A stretch of 64,000 bases of DNA from assembly GCF_918698155.1 (NCBI RefSeq), contig NZ_CAKKLX010000012.1, positions 62,001-126,000 on the forward strand. Reading direction: 5' to 3'. Below the pieces are notes generated by a model. That model did no database searches. It saw only the letters and a list, made by a program, of their open reading frames with translations, and was not told the DNA's origin. Shown here in pieces: positions 17,859 through 26,365 of the stretch. This DNA comes from Roseomonas sp. CECT 9278. Its GTDB lineage: Bacteria > Pseudomonadota > Alphaproteobacteria > Acetobacterales > Acetobacteraceae. The position numbers were made by a program, and so were the translations under genes. Numbering within the stretch: position 1 is the first letter of the stretch; each line of letters begins with the position of its first letter.

Positions 17859-18737
17859 ATGCGTTTCGCCGAAATCGGTCAGCAGTTGCGTGCCTACAGG
17901 CTTGAATCCGGCCTGCGTGCCGAGGAAATCGCCGCACGCCTCGGCGTCTCCCGCGCCGCCCTGTATCGCTACGAGAAGGGCGAGGTCATCAAGCTCGACA
18001 CCATCCGCCGGTTGGCGGAACTGCTGAAGATCTCGCCGCTTTCGCTGCTGGGGATCGGCGTCGAGTACTTCGGCCGCCCCGCCGCCTTCGAGGAACGCCT
18101 GCGCCAGATCGAGGAACAGTCCGACCAGGTCCTCCAGGTCGGCGGCGCGGTGGTCTATCCGGTGGCGACCGAGGCCTTCGACGGCGCGCTGGCGGAGGCC
18201 TGGACCGAGGCCGCCGACAATTCGACCGATCGCCTGCTGGCGCGCAGCCAGGTCGAGCAGATGCTCGGCCTGCTGACCGCGCGCAAGAAGCTGCACCAGT
18301 CGCGCAAGCCCAACATCACGGCGATCCTGGGCGAAGGGTCGATGCGGCGGATGCTGATCGATGGCGTCGCCCCCGGCCTGGCGCTGTCCGAACGCGCCCG
18401 GATGCGCTGCCGCCTGGCCGCCCGGGCCGAGGCGGAAGCCATCGCCGAGGCGCTGGACTCCGTCCCGATCGGCCTGCAGCTCGGCCTGATCTCGGGCGCC
18501 GAGCCCGCCGGCCCCTTCATGGTGATGCGCGGGCGCGAACGCGCCCATGTCGTCGGCAGCTGCTTCGCCCCCGACGCCCACCCGACCACCGCCAGCGGCG
18601 TCGCCTTCATCACCGGCGCCGACGAGGCGATCGGCACCCACCAGCGCGTCGCCGAGGGCGCGTGGCGCGACGCGCTGAAGGGCGCGGAAGCCGCGGCACG
18701 GGTGCGGGCGATGGTGAAGGATGCGTTTCCGGGGTGA
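17859..18737 (+). CDS. XRE-family transcriptional regulator
   Basis: 292 residues. Residues about 7-62 form a helix-turn-helix of the XRE/Cro type (QQLRAYRLESGLRAEEIAARLGVSRAALYRYEKGE, then TIRRLAELL). The following 230 residues contain an alpha-helical segment (FEERLRQIEEQSDQVLQVGG) and an alpha/beta domain with the LQLGLISGAEPAGPFMVMRG stretch that may sense a ligand or mediate dimerisation. It does not match a family I can name. The gene stands alone after glxR and a 390-bp gap, so its target is not evident; autoregulation is common for this class. Confidence 0.82.
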   Translation: MRFAEIGQQLRAYRLESGLRAEEIAARLGVSRAALYRYEKGEVIKLDTIRRLAELLKISPLSLLGIGVEYFGRPAAFEERLRQIEEQSDQVLQVGGAVVYPVATEAFDGALAEAWTEAADNSTDRLLARSQVEQMLGLLTARKKLHQSRKPNITAILGEGSMRRMLIDGVAPGLALSERARMRCRLAARAEAEAIAEALDSVPIGLQLGLISGAEPAGPFMVMRGRERAHVVGSCFAPDAHPTTASGVAFITGADEAIGTHQRVAEGAWRDALKGAEAAARVRAMVKDAFPG

Positions 18738-18877
18738 TCCACTGACGGGCGCGGCAGCCGGCGCCGCGCAGGCCGCCCCGGGTATGTCGACCACGGAGGG
18801 CCGGGCCGGCTGACCTCGTTGCCAGGATGATCCGCGCGGCGGGCCCCGGCGGGGCACCGCCGCGCGGTTCAGCGCGA

Positions 18878-19750
18878 TCAGGCGGCGCGGGTCACGCCGG
18901 CTTCGGTGGCGAGCAGCTCCGCACGCGCCGCGAGGCGGGCACGGATCGCCGCCGGCACCTGCCGCGCCGACTTGGCGTGGGGCAGGTCCATCTCCCCGAC
19001 GACGCGGCCCTCGGGATACAGCGCGGCGAACTCCGCGTGGTTGTCGAAATGCTCGCGCCCGACGCTGTCGCAGAAGGACTCCACCGGCGCCCCTTCCGCC
19101 AGGATCGCCTCATGCGCCGGCAGTTCCAGGCTGTAGTAGGTGAAGACCTCGGTCGGCGCCGGCAGCGGGCGGATCGTGCGGCCATTCTCCAGCGCCTGCG
19201 CGAAGCAGAAGGCCTCGTCGAACACGATGGCGTGGTGCGGCGACACCCACAGGTCGCGCGACGGCACGCCGGCGTCCAGGGCGCCGGCCGCCACGCGGAT
19301 GGGGCGCGACGCCTCGGGCGAGGCGAAGCGGGCATGGATCGTCTGCGTGCCGATGAACAGGACCGGCACCGCGCGGCCATCCGCGGTGGTCACCAGGTCG
19401 CCGATGCGCAGCGCCTCGACGGCGCGCTCGCCCTCCGGGGTGCGGATCAGGGTGCCCTGCAGGAAGCACACGTAGCGCTGGTCGCTCAGGCCGCTGGTGT
19501 CGATGTCGCCAGCGGACTCCGTCTGCACGTAGAAGCGATAGTTCTGGTCAGGCAGGCTGGCCAGGTTCACGCCATTGATGTTGTAGGTATTGGTGCCGTT
19601 CGTGTAGGATTGCGTGCCCTCGTAGACCAGCACGGGGGATCCGCCCCCGGTCACAGGTTCGGCGAAGATGCGCACGGTGGCCGTGCCGCCGCCGCCGCCG
19701 GCATTCAGCCGCACCGAGAAGTCACCAACGTCATTGTTCACGTTGGCCAC
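18878..19750 (-). CDS. Hint-domain (hedgehog/intein-type) protein
   Basis: 290 residues from a GTG at 19750. The first 90 residues are rich in Asn, Gly and Thr (NNDVGDFSVRLNAGGGGGTA; YTNGTNTYNINGVNL) and look like a beta-structured extracellular segment. At Cys95 begins a Hint_2-type domain: CFLQGTLIRTPEGERAVEAL, then GDLVTTADGRAVPV, and WVSPHHAIVF. Such domains can cleave the chain at the N-terminal Cys by acyl shift. No C-terminal His-Asn of a splicing intein is seen, so autocleavage rather than splicing is more likely. No ribosome-binding site precedes the GTG. The open frame continues upstream (INTIHTPVANV), so the true start is uncertain. Confidence 0.72.
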   Translation of the reverse strand: MANVNNDVGDFSVRLNAGGGGGTATVRIFAEPVTGGGSPVLVYEGTQSYTNGTNTYNINGVNLASLPDQNYRFYVQTESAGDIDTSGLSDQRYVCFLQGTLIRTPEGERAVEALRIGDLVTTADGRAVPVLFIGTQTIHARFASPEASRPIRVAAGALDAGVPSRDLWVSPHHAIVFDEAFCFAQALENGRTIRPLPAPTEVFTYYSLELPAHEAILAEGAPVESFCDSVGREHFDNHAEFAALYPEGRVVGEMDLPHAKSARQVPAAIRARLAARAELLATEAGVTRAA

Positions 19751-19897
19751 TGGTGTGTGGATCGTATTGATGGGCGCCCCGGCACTCCTGCTAGCTGATT
19801 TGTGCGGCGTTGAAACACCGCCTGGATCGATCTTACCTTACCGCATTGACGCAACGCAACGAAACGTCGCCCCAGGGCATGGTGCGGGCCGGCGCCG

Positions 19898-22567
19898 TCA
19901 GTCTTCCCTCACCGGCAGGGCGGCGATCGACAGCCGCGCCTCCATCACCTCCGGCTCCTGCGCGCTCGCCTTCACCCGGAAGCCCAGCGCCCGCACGAAG
20001 GCCAGCATCGGCCCGTTCTCCGCCAGCACCTGCCCCGCCACCTCGCGCACGCCGACCTCGCGGCCCCAGTCGAACAGCCGCTCCATCAGCGCCCGCGCCA
20101 GCCCCTGGCCCTTCCAGGCCGGGTCGATGATGACCGCGAACTCCGCCTCCGCGCCCCCCGGGTCGCGGATCAGCCGCGAGACACCCACCGTCCGGTCCGG
20201 CCCGTCGACCGCGTGCTCGACCGCCACGAAGGCCATTTCGCGGTCGTAGTCGATCTGCGTCATGCGGGCGATCTGCGCCGTGCTCAGCTCGCCCAGCGCC
20301 GAGAAAAAGCGATACCGCACATCCTCGGCGGACAGCCGCCGGAAGGCCTCGGCATGGGCGGTGGCGTCCTCGGGGCGGATCGGGCGCAGCAGCACCTCGC
20401 GCCCGTCCCGCCCGCGGAAAGGCCGCGCCAGCTCGGCCGGATAGGGCGGGATGGCCAGCAGCGCGACCTGCCCCTCGGGCCGCAGCCCCAGCGATGCATC
20501 GAGCGCCAGCACGCCCTCAGGATCCGCCAGCAAGGGATTGATCCCGCAGCTTTCGATCTCCGGGAAATCGACCGCGACCTGCGATAGCCGCACCAGCACA
20601 TCGGCGATCGCCGGGATCTGCGCCGGCGGGTGGTCGCGCCAGCCTTCCAGCAGCCGCGCCGTGCGCGTGCGCCGGATCAGCCCGCGCGCCAGCGCCAGGT
20701 TCAACGGCGGCAGGTCGAAGCCCTCATCCGGGTCGATATCCGCCGCCGTCCCGCCGCGGCCGAAGGAAATCCATGGGCCGAACATCGCATCATCGCCCAG
20801 CCGCAGCCGCAATTCCTGCCCGCGGCCGGCCTGGCGCTGCACCAGGAAGCCGGTGACCCGCGCCGCCGGGCGCGCCCGCGCGACGCGCTCGGCCATCGCC
20901 GCCGCCGCATCGCGCACCGCCGCCGCCGAGGCGAGCCCCATCACCACCCCGCCAACCTCCGTCTTGCGCGGAAGGTCAGGGCTCAACACCTTGAGGACGA
21001 CAGGAAACCCCAGCATGGCCGCGGCATCCCCGGCCTCGGCCGCACCGCCGACGGCGCGCCCCGGCACGGTCGGCACGCCATAGGCGGCCAGCACCGCCAG
21101 CGCCTCCTCCTCCGTCAGGTCGCGCCGCCCGGCCGCGCGCACCCGCGCCAGGATGCGCGCCACCGTCGCGCGGTCCGGCGCCAGGTCCAGCACGTCGCGC
21201 GCCGGCAGTTCGGCCGCGGCCGCGCGGTTGCGCCGGTCCTGCGCGAGGTGCAGCGCGCCGCGCACCGCGGCCTCGGGCGTGGCGAACACCGCCACCCCGG
21301 CCTCGGCCAGCGCCGCGCGCTGCGGGCCGGCGCTGGCCTGCCCGGCCCAGCCGACCAGGATCGGCGCGCCACGGCTCGCCTTCACCGCGGCGGCAAGGGC
21401 TTCGCGCACCACCGCCGCATCCTCGGCCGGCGCGGGGGCATGCAGCGCCACCACGGCATCGACCTCCGGCAGGGCAGCCAGCATGGCCGAGGCCTCGCCC
21501 AGCCGCGCTCCGCCGAGCGGCCCCAGCGCCAGCGGGTTGCGCCCCGACCAGCCTTCCGCGAGGCCCAGCGCCACCGCCGCCATCCCGGCATCGCCCGGTT
21601 CCGCCAGCCGCCCGCCGCCCGCCACCACCGCATCCGCCGCCAGCAGCCCCAGCCCGACGCCGTTGGTGACCACCGCGATGCGGTCCCCCGGCCCGGTCGC
21701 GCGCGGGGAAGGGCGCACCCGGGCCAGGGTCTCGGCGGCGGCCAGGAAATCCTCCAGCCCCGCCACCCGCAGCACGCCGGCGCGGCGCAGCGCGGCTTCC
21801 ATCACCTCATCGGCCAGGCCCGATGCATCCACCAGCCGCCCGCCGGCGCGGATCGCCACCACCGGGCGCGTGCGCGCCGCCGCCCGCGCCGCCGAGACGA
21901 ACATCCGGCGGTTTCGGATGCGCCGGATATCCAGCAGGATCGCCCCCGTCGCCGGGTCGCGCGCCAGCCAGTCGAGCACGCCGGAGAAGCCGAAGCCCTG
22001 GTTGCCGCCGATCCCGACCACATGGCTGAACCCCACCGATTCGGCCGCCGCCCAGTCCAGCACCGCCCGCGCGATGGCCGAGGACTGCGTCACCAGCGCG
22101 AGCCGCCCCTTGGCCGGCGCGATGTGCGACAGCGTCGCATTCAGCCCGATGGCCGGCACCGCGATCCCGAACGACCCCTGCCCCAGCGCCTGCACGCCCG
22201 TGCGGGCCGACAGCGCCGCGAGGTCCGGCGCCGGCCCGGGTACCACCGCGGCCAGGCACCCGCGCGCGGCCAGCGCGGCCATGGCCGGCCCCAGCGCATC
22301 CGGCGCCAGGCACAGCACGGCCAGGTCGGGCACCACCGGCAGGGCCTCGATCGATGGCGCCGTCTCGAAGCCCTCGCGCGCGGGACCGACCGCCATCAAC
22401 CGGCCGCGGAACGCGCCGGCGGCCAGGTTGCGGGCCAGCACCGGCGCCTCGTGGCTGGCCTCGTCTGCCAGCAGCACGACGCTGTCCGGGCGCAGCAGCG
22501 CGCGGTCGCGGAACCCGCCGCCGCGCGCCGGCCAGGTGAAGGCATCAGGCATTGTGCGATGCAGCAT
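19898..22567 (-). CDS. Acyl-CoA synthetase (NDP-forming)-like/GNAT fusion, probable protein acetyltransferase
   Basis: 889 residues, the layout of Pat/YfiQ lysine acetyltransferases: CoA-binding Rossmann domain (about 10-130), ligase-CoA domains (about 140-440), ATP-grasp domain (about 470-700, LTEEEALAVLAAYGVP and GFPVVLKVLSPDLPRKTE) and a C-terminal GNAT domain (about 715-889) with the acetyl-CoA loop WKGQGLARAL. Where active ligases carry a catalytic histidine in an SHTG motif, this protein reads RAGGRLVDASGLADEVMEAA, with that segment shortened and the histidine absent. It therefore probably acetylates proteins, such as acetyl-CoA synthetase, rather than making acetyl-CoA. The ATG at 22567 follows GGAAGGA. 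Confidence 0.85.
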   Translation of the reverse strand: MLHRTMPDAFTWPARGGGFRDRALLRPDSVVLLADEASHEAPVLARNLAAGAFRGRLMAVGPAREGFETAPSIEALPVVPDLAVLCLAPDALGPAMAALAARGCLAAVVPGPAPDLAALSARTGVQALGQGSFGIAVPAIGLNATLSHIAPAKGRLALVTQSSAIARAVLDWAAAESVGFSHVVGIGGNQGFGFSGVLDWLARDPATGAILLDIRRIRNRRMFVSAARAAARTRPVVAIRAGGRLVDASGLADEVMEAALRRAGVLRVAGLEDFLAAAETLARVRPSPRATGPGDRIAVVTNGVGLGLLAADAVVAGGGRLAEPGDAGMAAVALGLAEGWSGRNPLALGPLGGARLGEASAMLAALPEVDAVVALHAPAPAEDAAVVREALAAAVKASRGAPILVGWAGQASAGPQRAALAEAGVAVFATPEAAVRGALHLAQDRRNRAAAAELPARDVLDLAPDRATVARILARVRAAGRRDLTEEEALAVLAAYGVPTVPGRAVGGAAEAGDAAAMLGFPVVLKVLSPDLPRKTEVGGVVMGLASAAAVRDAAAAMAERVARARPAARVTGFLVQRQAGRGQELRLRLGDDAMFGPWISFGRGGTAADIDPDEGFDLPPLNLALARGLIRRTRTARLLEGWRDHPPAQIPAIADVLVRLSQVAVDFPEIESCGINPLLADPEGVLALDASLGLRPEGQVALLAIPPYPAELARPFRGRDGREVLLRPIRPEDATAHAEAFRRLSAEDVRYRFFSALGELSTAQIARMTQIDYDREMAFVAVEHAVDGPDRTVGVSRLIRDPGGAEAEFAVIIDPAWKGQGLARALMERLFDWGREVGVREVAGQVLAENGPMLAFVRALGFRVKASAQEPEVMEARLSIAALPVRED

Positions 22568-22735
22568 GATCCTTCCCGCCCCATCCCGCAACGCCGCGAT
22601 GCGGCCATGGCGCGCCGTGGCCGGCGGTGCGCCATCGCGCCGGCCCCGCCGCGCGCCCCGCCCCTGCCGCACCCCCCTTGCCGCGTCCGCCGCGCCCGGT
22701 TCCACTGCGGCCCGCACCACAAGGATGGCAGGCCC

Positions 22736-23686
22736 ATGAGCCAGGATCGCTGGGACCCCGAGATGCGCGCCTTCACCGCCATGATGGAGGAACGCGGCCG
22801 CGCCTTCCCGCCGGTGGTGCTGGGCATGCCGATGGATGCGGCGCGCGTGTCGAATGACGGGCCGGGCCTGACGCTGGCCGCCGGCGGGCCGATGATGGCG
22901 GAAAGCACCACGCGCTGGCTGCCCATCCGCGGCCGCCGCCTGGCCTGCCGGGTACATCGCCCCGCCACCGACCGCCCGCTGCCGGTGGTGGTCTATATCC
23001 ATGGCGGCGGCTGGGTCTGGGGCAGCATCGACACGCATGACCACATCATGCGCGCCTATGCCGCCGCCGCCGGCTGCGCGGTGGTCGGCCCGGACTATGC
23101 GCTCAGCCCCGAGGCGGTCTTCCCCCAGGCGCTCGAGGAATGCGCGGCGGTGGTGCGCTGGGTCGCCGGGCATGGCGCCGAATGGGGCCTCGATCCCGCG
23201 CGCATCGTGGTCGGCGGCGATTCCGCCGGCGGCAACCTGGCCATGGCGACCGCGCTGCTGCTGCGCGAGACCGACCCATCACTGGCCCTGCGCGGCCTGC
23301 TGCTGAACTACGGCGTCTTCGACAGCCGCACCGACACGCCGTCCTACCTGGACTTCGCCACCGGCCACACGCTGACGCGCGAGAAGATGGAGTTCTACTG
23401 GCGCCTGTATGCCCCGCGCGAGGCCGACCGCCTGCACCCCCTGGCGGCGCCGCTGCGCGCCGACCTCGCGGGCCTGCCGCCCTGCCTGCTGCATGTCGCG
23501 GAACTCGATGTCCTGTCGGGCGAGAACCACGCCATGGCGGCCCGCCTGCGCGCCGCCGGCGTGGATGTCGAAGCCACCACCTTCCCCGGCGTGCTGCACG
23601 GCTTCCTGCGGTCGATCGGGCATGTGAAGGCGGCCGACCGGGCGGTGGCGGAGGCCGCCGCCTGGCTGGCGCGCCGCCTGGCCTGA
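22736..23686 (+). CDS. Alpha/beta hydrolase, hormone-sensitive-lipase family esterase
   Basis: 316 residues. The HSL-family oxyanion motif HGGGW (in VVVYIHGGGWVWG) and the nucleophile elbow GDSAGGN are clear; the acid is probably Asp in AELDVLSGEN and the histidine in PGVLHGFLR. Such enzymes hydrolyse short-chain acyl esters. No signal peptide is seen, so it is cytoplasmic. The gene diverges from the acetyltransferase fusion (169 bp apart) and is convergent with the flavoprotein gene. The natural substrate is unknown. Confidence 0.88.
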   Translation: MSQDRWDPEMRAFTAMMEERGRAFPPVVLGMPMDAARVSNDGPGLTLAAGGPMMAESTTRWLPIRGRRLACRVHRPATDRPLPVVVYIHGGGWVWGSIDTHDHIMRAYAAAAGCAVVGPDYALSPEAVFPQALEECAAVVRWVAGHGAEWGLDPARIVVGGDSAGGNLAMATALLLRETDPSLALRGLLLNYGVFDSRTDTPSYLDFATGHTLTREKMEFYWRLYAPREADRLHPLAAPLRADLAGLPPCLLHVAELDVLSGENHAMAARLRAAGVDVEATTFPGVLHGFLRSIGHVKAADRAVAEAAAWLARRLA

Positions 23687-23735
23687 CCCCAGGCACGCAG
23701 GACGGCGCGGCGCGATAACGAGCGAAAAAGCGCCG

Positions 23736-25166
23736 CTACAGCGCCACGCCCGGCCATTCCTCGCCGGTGATCTCCGGCTCGTCGAAGGCCGCGTGCCGCG
23801 CCGCATGCTGCGCGATATCCGCCGCCAGCAGCCGCGCGCAGATCGCCCGCGCCAGGCGCTGCGCCCCCGCGCTGATCGCCGGCACGTCGCCGGTCAGCTT
23901 GCCGTGGCTCAGCGTGGCCGCGAAGTTGAAGCAATGCAGCCGCGCCAGGTGCGGCGCCGCCCCCGGCACGCGCTCGGTGAAGGCGAAGCCCTCATCCAGC
24001 CAGGGGTTGAGGCCCAGGGACGCATCGCGTTCCTCCGCCGGCGGCACATAGGCATCGCGCCACAGCCGGATCTCCCCCGCCACCGCCGCCAGCTCCGGCC
24101 GCAGCGCCGCGTCCTGCAGGAATCCGGTGCCGAGCACCACGAAGTCGGCGCGCACATCCCCGCGCGGCGTCGCCAGCACCAGCGCATCGCCCTCGCGCGC
24201 AACGCCCTGCACGCCCGCGCCGGTCAGCAGCGTGGCGTTCGCGTGCGCCGCCACGCGCCGCACGCTCTCGTGCGGCGGCGGCGTCTGGCGCCGTTCGACC
24301 GACAGCGCCAGCCGCCAGCGCCATTCGGCCGGCAGGGCGTGCCAGCCATGCCAGAAGCCGCGCCCCTCCATCGACTTGCCGGAATTCACCCGCGGCAGCG
24401 CAGCACGCCGCAGCAGCATGGTCAGCCGCCCGCAGCCCGCCTCCAGCGCGGCCGCCGCATTGTCGAAGGCCGAGGCCCCCGCGCCCACCACCACCACATG
24501 CTTCCCCGCAAGCCCGGCGAAGTCGATCGCATCCGCGCTATGCGCCCACAGCCGCCCGCGCCACGCCGCGTCGAAGCCCGGCAGCAGCCGCGGCCCGCCC
24601 AGCCCATCGCGCCCCGTCGCCAGCACCACATGCCGCGCGAAGGCAACGCCGCCATCCGACAAGGCCAGCCGGAACAGCGCGCCCTGCGGTTCGATCCGCG
24701 CCACGCCCACGCCGTTGCGGACATCGACCCCCGCCACGCGCCGGTACCAGCGCAGGTAGTCCATCCACATCGCGGTCGGGATCTTGCCCAGCGCCGCCCA
24801 GGCCGCGGCGCCGTGCTGCGCCTCGAACCAGGCGCGGAAGGTGAGGTCATCGAGGCCCAGCGCCGGCCCCGCCAGCTGCTTCGGGCTGCGCAGCGTCCGC
24901 ATCCGGGCATAGGTGACCCAGGGGCCTTCCGCGCCCCCGGGCGCCGGGTCGAACAGCGCGACCCGCACCACCCCTTCGCGCCGCAGCGCGAAGCCCGCGG
25001 CAAGCCCCGCCATGCCGGCGCCCAGCACCGCGACATCCAGCACGACGGACCCATCCGGCGCGCGCGTCTCGGGCACCCAGGGCGTCGAGGGTTCCTGCAG
25101 GCGCTCCAGCGCGGCGGCGAGCCGCGCCTCGAGGGCGGGCAACCCCGCCGACGGATCGAATGGCAT
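23736..25166 (-). CDS. FAD-dependent NAD(P)-binding oxidoreductase (flavin monooxygenase-like)
   Basis: 476 residues. An FAD-binding GxGxxG (GAGMAG, residues 49-54) follows a 40-residue N-terminal extension. A second dinucleotide motif, VVVVGAGASAFDNAAAA, is the NAD(P) site, and VVLGTGFLQD is the conserved ATG/GTG-type motif of flavin-containing monooxygenases and related lysine/ornithine N-hydroxylases. The MRTLRSPKQLAGPALG segment is also characteristic of this subgroup. It most likely hydroxylates a small organic substrate using NADPH and oxygen, but a reductase role is possible. Its neighbour on the same strand is an M20 amidohydrolase, 47 bp upstream. Confidence 0.8.
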   Translation of the reverse strand: MPFDPSAGLPALEARLAAALERLQEPSTPWVPETRAPDGSVVLDVAVLGAGMAGLAAGFALRREGVVRVALFDPAPGGAEGPWVTYARMRTLRSPKQLAGPALGLDDLTFRAWFEAQHGAAAWAALGKIPTAMWMDYLRWYRRVAGVDVRNGVGVARIEPQGALFRLALSDGGVAFARHVVLATGRDGLGGPRLLPGFDAAWRGRLWAHSADAIDFAGLAGKHVVVVGAGASAFDNAAAALEAGCGRLTMLLRRAALPRVNSGKSMEGRGFWHGWHALPAEWRWRLALSVERRQTPPPHESVRRVAAHANATLLTGAGVQGVAREGDALVLATPRGDVRADFVVLGTGFLQDAALRPELAAVAGEIRLWRDAYVPPAEERDASLGLNPWLDEGFAFTERVPGAAPHLARLHCFNFAATLSHGKLTGDVPAISAGAQRLARAICARLLAADIAQHAARHAAFDEPEITGEEWPGVAL

Positions 25167-25213
25167 GCGCCGATGCTACACCGCCCGCGGCCCGCGCGGG
25201 AGATGCGGCGCGA

Positions 25214-26365
25214 TCAGCCCCCCGCCAGCGCCCGCTTCGCGACCTCCGCCAGGAAGCCCGCGGCCACCGGCAGCACGTCGTCGTTGAAGTCGTAGCGCGG
25301 GTTGTGCAGTTCGCGGCCATCCTCGGCCGGGCCATTGCCGATCCACACGAAGGCACCCGGCACGTCGCGCAGGAACCAGGCGTAGTCCTCCCCGGTCATG
25401 GCCGGCGGCAGGTCGCGGCGGCATTCGCTGACCGCCGACGCCGCCAGCGCGGCCAGCTCGCGCTCCGCCGGCGTATTCGCCGTCACACCCACGCCCTGGC
25501 GGAAGGAGAAGGCGGCCTGCACGCCGAAGGTCGCGGCGATGCCATGCGCCACGCGATCGAGCCCGGCGCGGATCGTCTCGCCATCCTCGTCGCGCAGCCA
25601 GCGCGCGGTGCCCTTCAGCGTGACGCGCGCGGTGATCTGGTTCTGCGCCTCGCCGCCCTCGACCACGGTCACGCTCACCACGCCGCCATTCAGCGGATCG
25701 AGGTTGCGCGCCACGATCGACTGCACCGCCACGATGGCATGCCCGGCCGCCACCATCGGGTCGCGCGTGAGGTGCGGCAGCGCGGCGTGGCCGGCATGGC
25801 CGTCGAACACGATCTCGAACCGCGCGCCGGCGGCCATCACGGCGCGGTCATGCACCGCGATGGTGCCGACCGGCAGCCCGGGCCAGTTGTGCCAGCCGAA
25901 GATGCGCTCCATCGGGAAGCGGCTGAACAGCCCGTCGGCGATCATGGCGCGCGCGCCGCCGCCGCCTTCCTCGGCCGGCTGGAACACCAGGCGCACCGTG
26001 CCGGTCCAGGACGGGTCGTCCAGCAGCAGCCTGGCCGCCCCCAGCAGCGCGGTGGTGTGCCCGTCATGCCCGCAGGCGTGCATCACGCCGGGGACGGTGG
26101 ATTTCCACGGCAGGTCGTCGGTCTGTTCCTGGATGGGCAGCGCATCCATGTCGCCGCGCAGCCCGACGGCCCGATTCCCGCCGCCGCGCGCGATGGTCGC
26201 AACCACCCCATGCCCGCCGACGTTCTCAGCGATGTCGGTGATGCCCATCTCCCTCAGCCGGGCGGCGACGAAGGCCGCCGTCTCGCCTTCGTGAAGGGTC
26301 AGGCCCGGGTTGGCGTGCAGATGGCGGCGCCAGGATGTAAGGGTCGCGGCGAGATCGGTGTGCAT
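25214..26365 (-). CDS. M20-family amidohydrolase (hippurate hydrolase type)
   Basis: 383 residues, typical for the M20D amidohydrolases (hippurate hydrolase, IAA-amino-acid hydrolase). Metal-site motifs are GDMDALPIQE, ACGHDGHT, QPAEEGGGGA and a C-terminal GEDYAWFL. The dimerisation domain lies between about 180 and 290. It would release an amino acid from an N-acyl conjugate in the cytoplasm. The start codon lies on the same CATG as the start of tamA on the opposite strand, so the two 5' ends overlap head to head. The exact substrate is not predictable. Confidence 0.88.
   Translation of the reverse strand: MHTDLAATLTSWRRHLHANPGLTLHEGETAAFVAARLREMGITDIAENVGGHGVVATIARGGGNRAVGLRGDMDALPIQEQTDDLPWKSTVPGVMHACGHDGHTTALLGAARLLLDDPSWTGTVRLVFQPAEEGGGGARAMIADGLFSRFPMERIFGWHNWPGLPVGTIAVHDRAVMAAGARFEIVFDGHAGHAALPHLTRDPMVAAGHAIVAVQSIVARNLDPLNGGVVSVTVVEGGEAQNQITARVTLKGTARWLRDEDGETIRAGLDRVAHGIAATFGVQAAFSFRQGVGVTANTPAERELAALAASAVSECRRDLPPAMTGEDYAWFLRDVPGAFVWIGNGPAEDGRELHNPRYDFNDDVLPVAAGFLAEVAKRALAGG

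Noticed and set aside
19898..22567. Acetate-CoA ligase (ADP-forming) as the primary function
   Set aside because: The catalytic histidine motif SHTG is missing and a GNAT domain is fused, so an acetyltransferase is more likely.
23700..23740. Terminator between the esterase and flavoprotein genes
   Set aside because: GCGGCGC and GCGCCGC can pair, but the A-run lies within the loop and not after the stem, so a rho-independent terminator is not supported.
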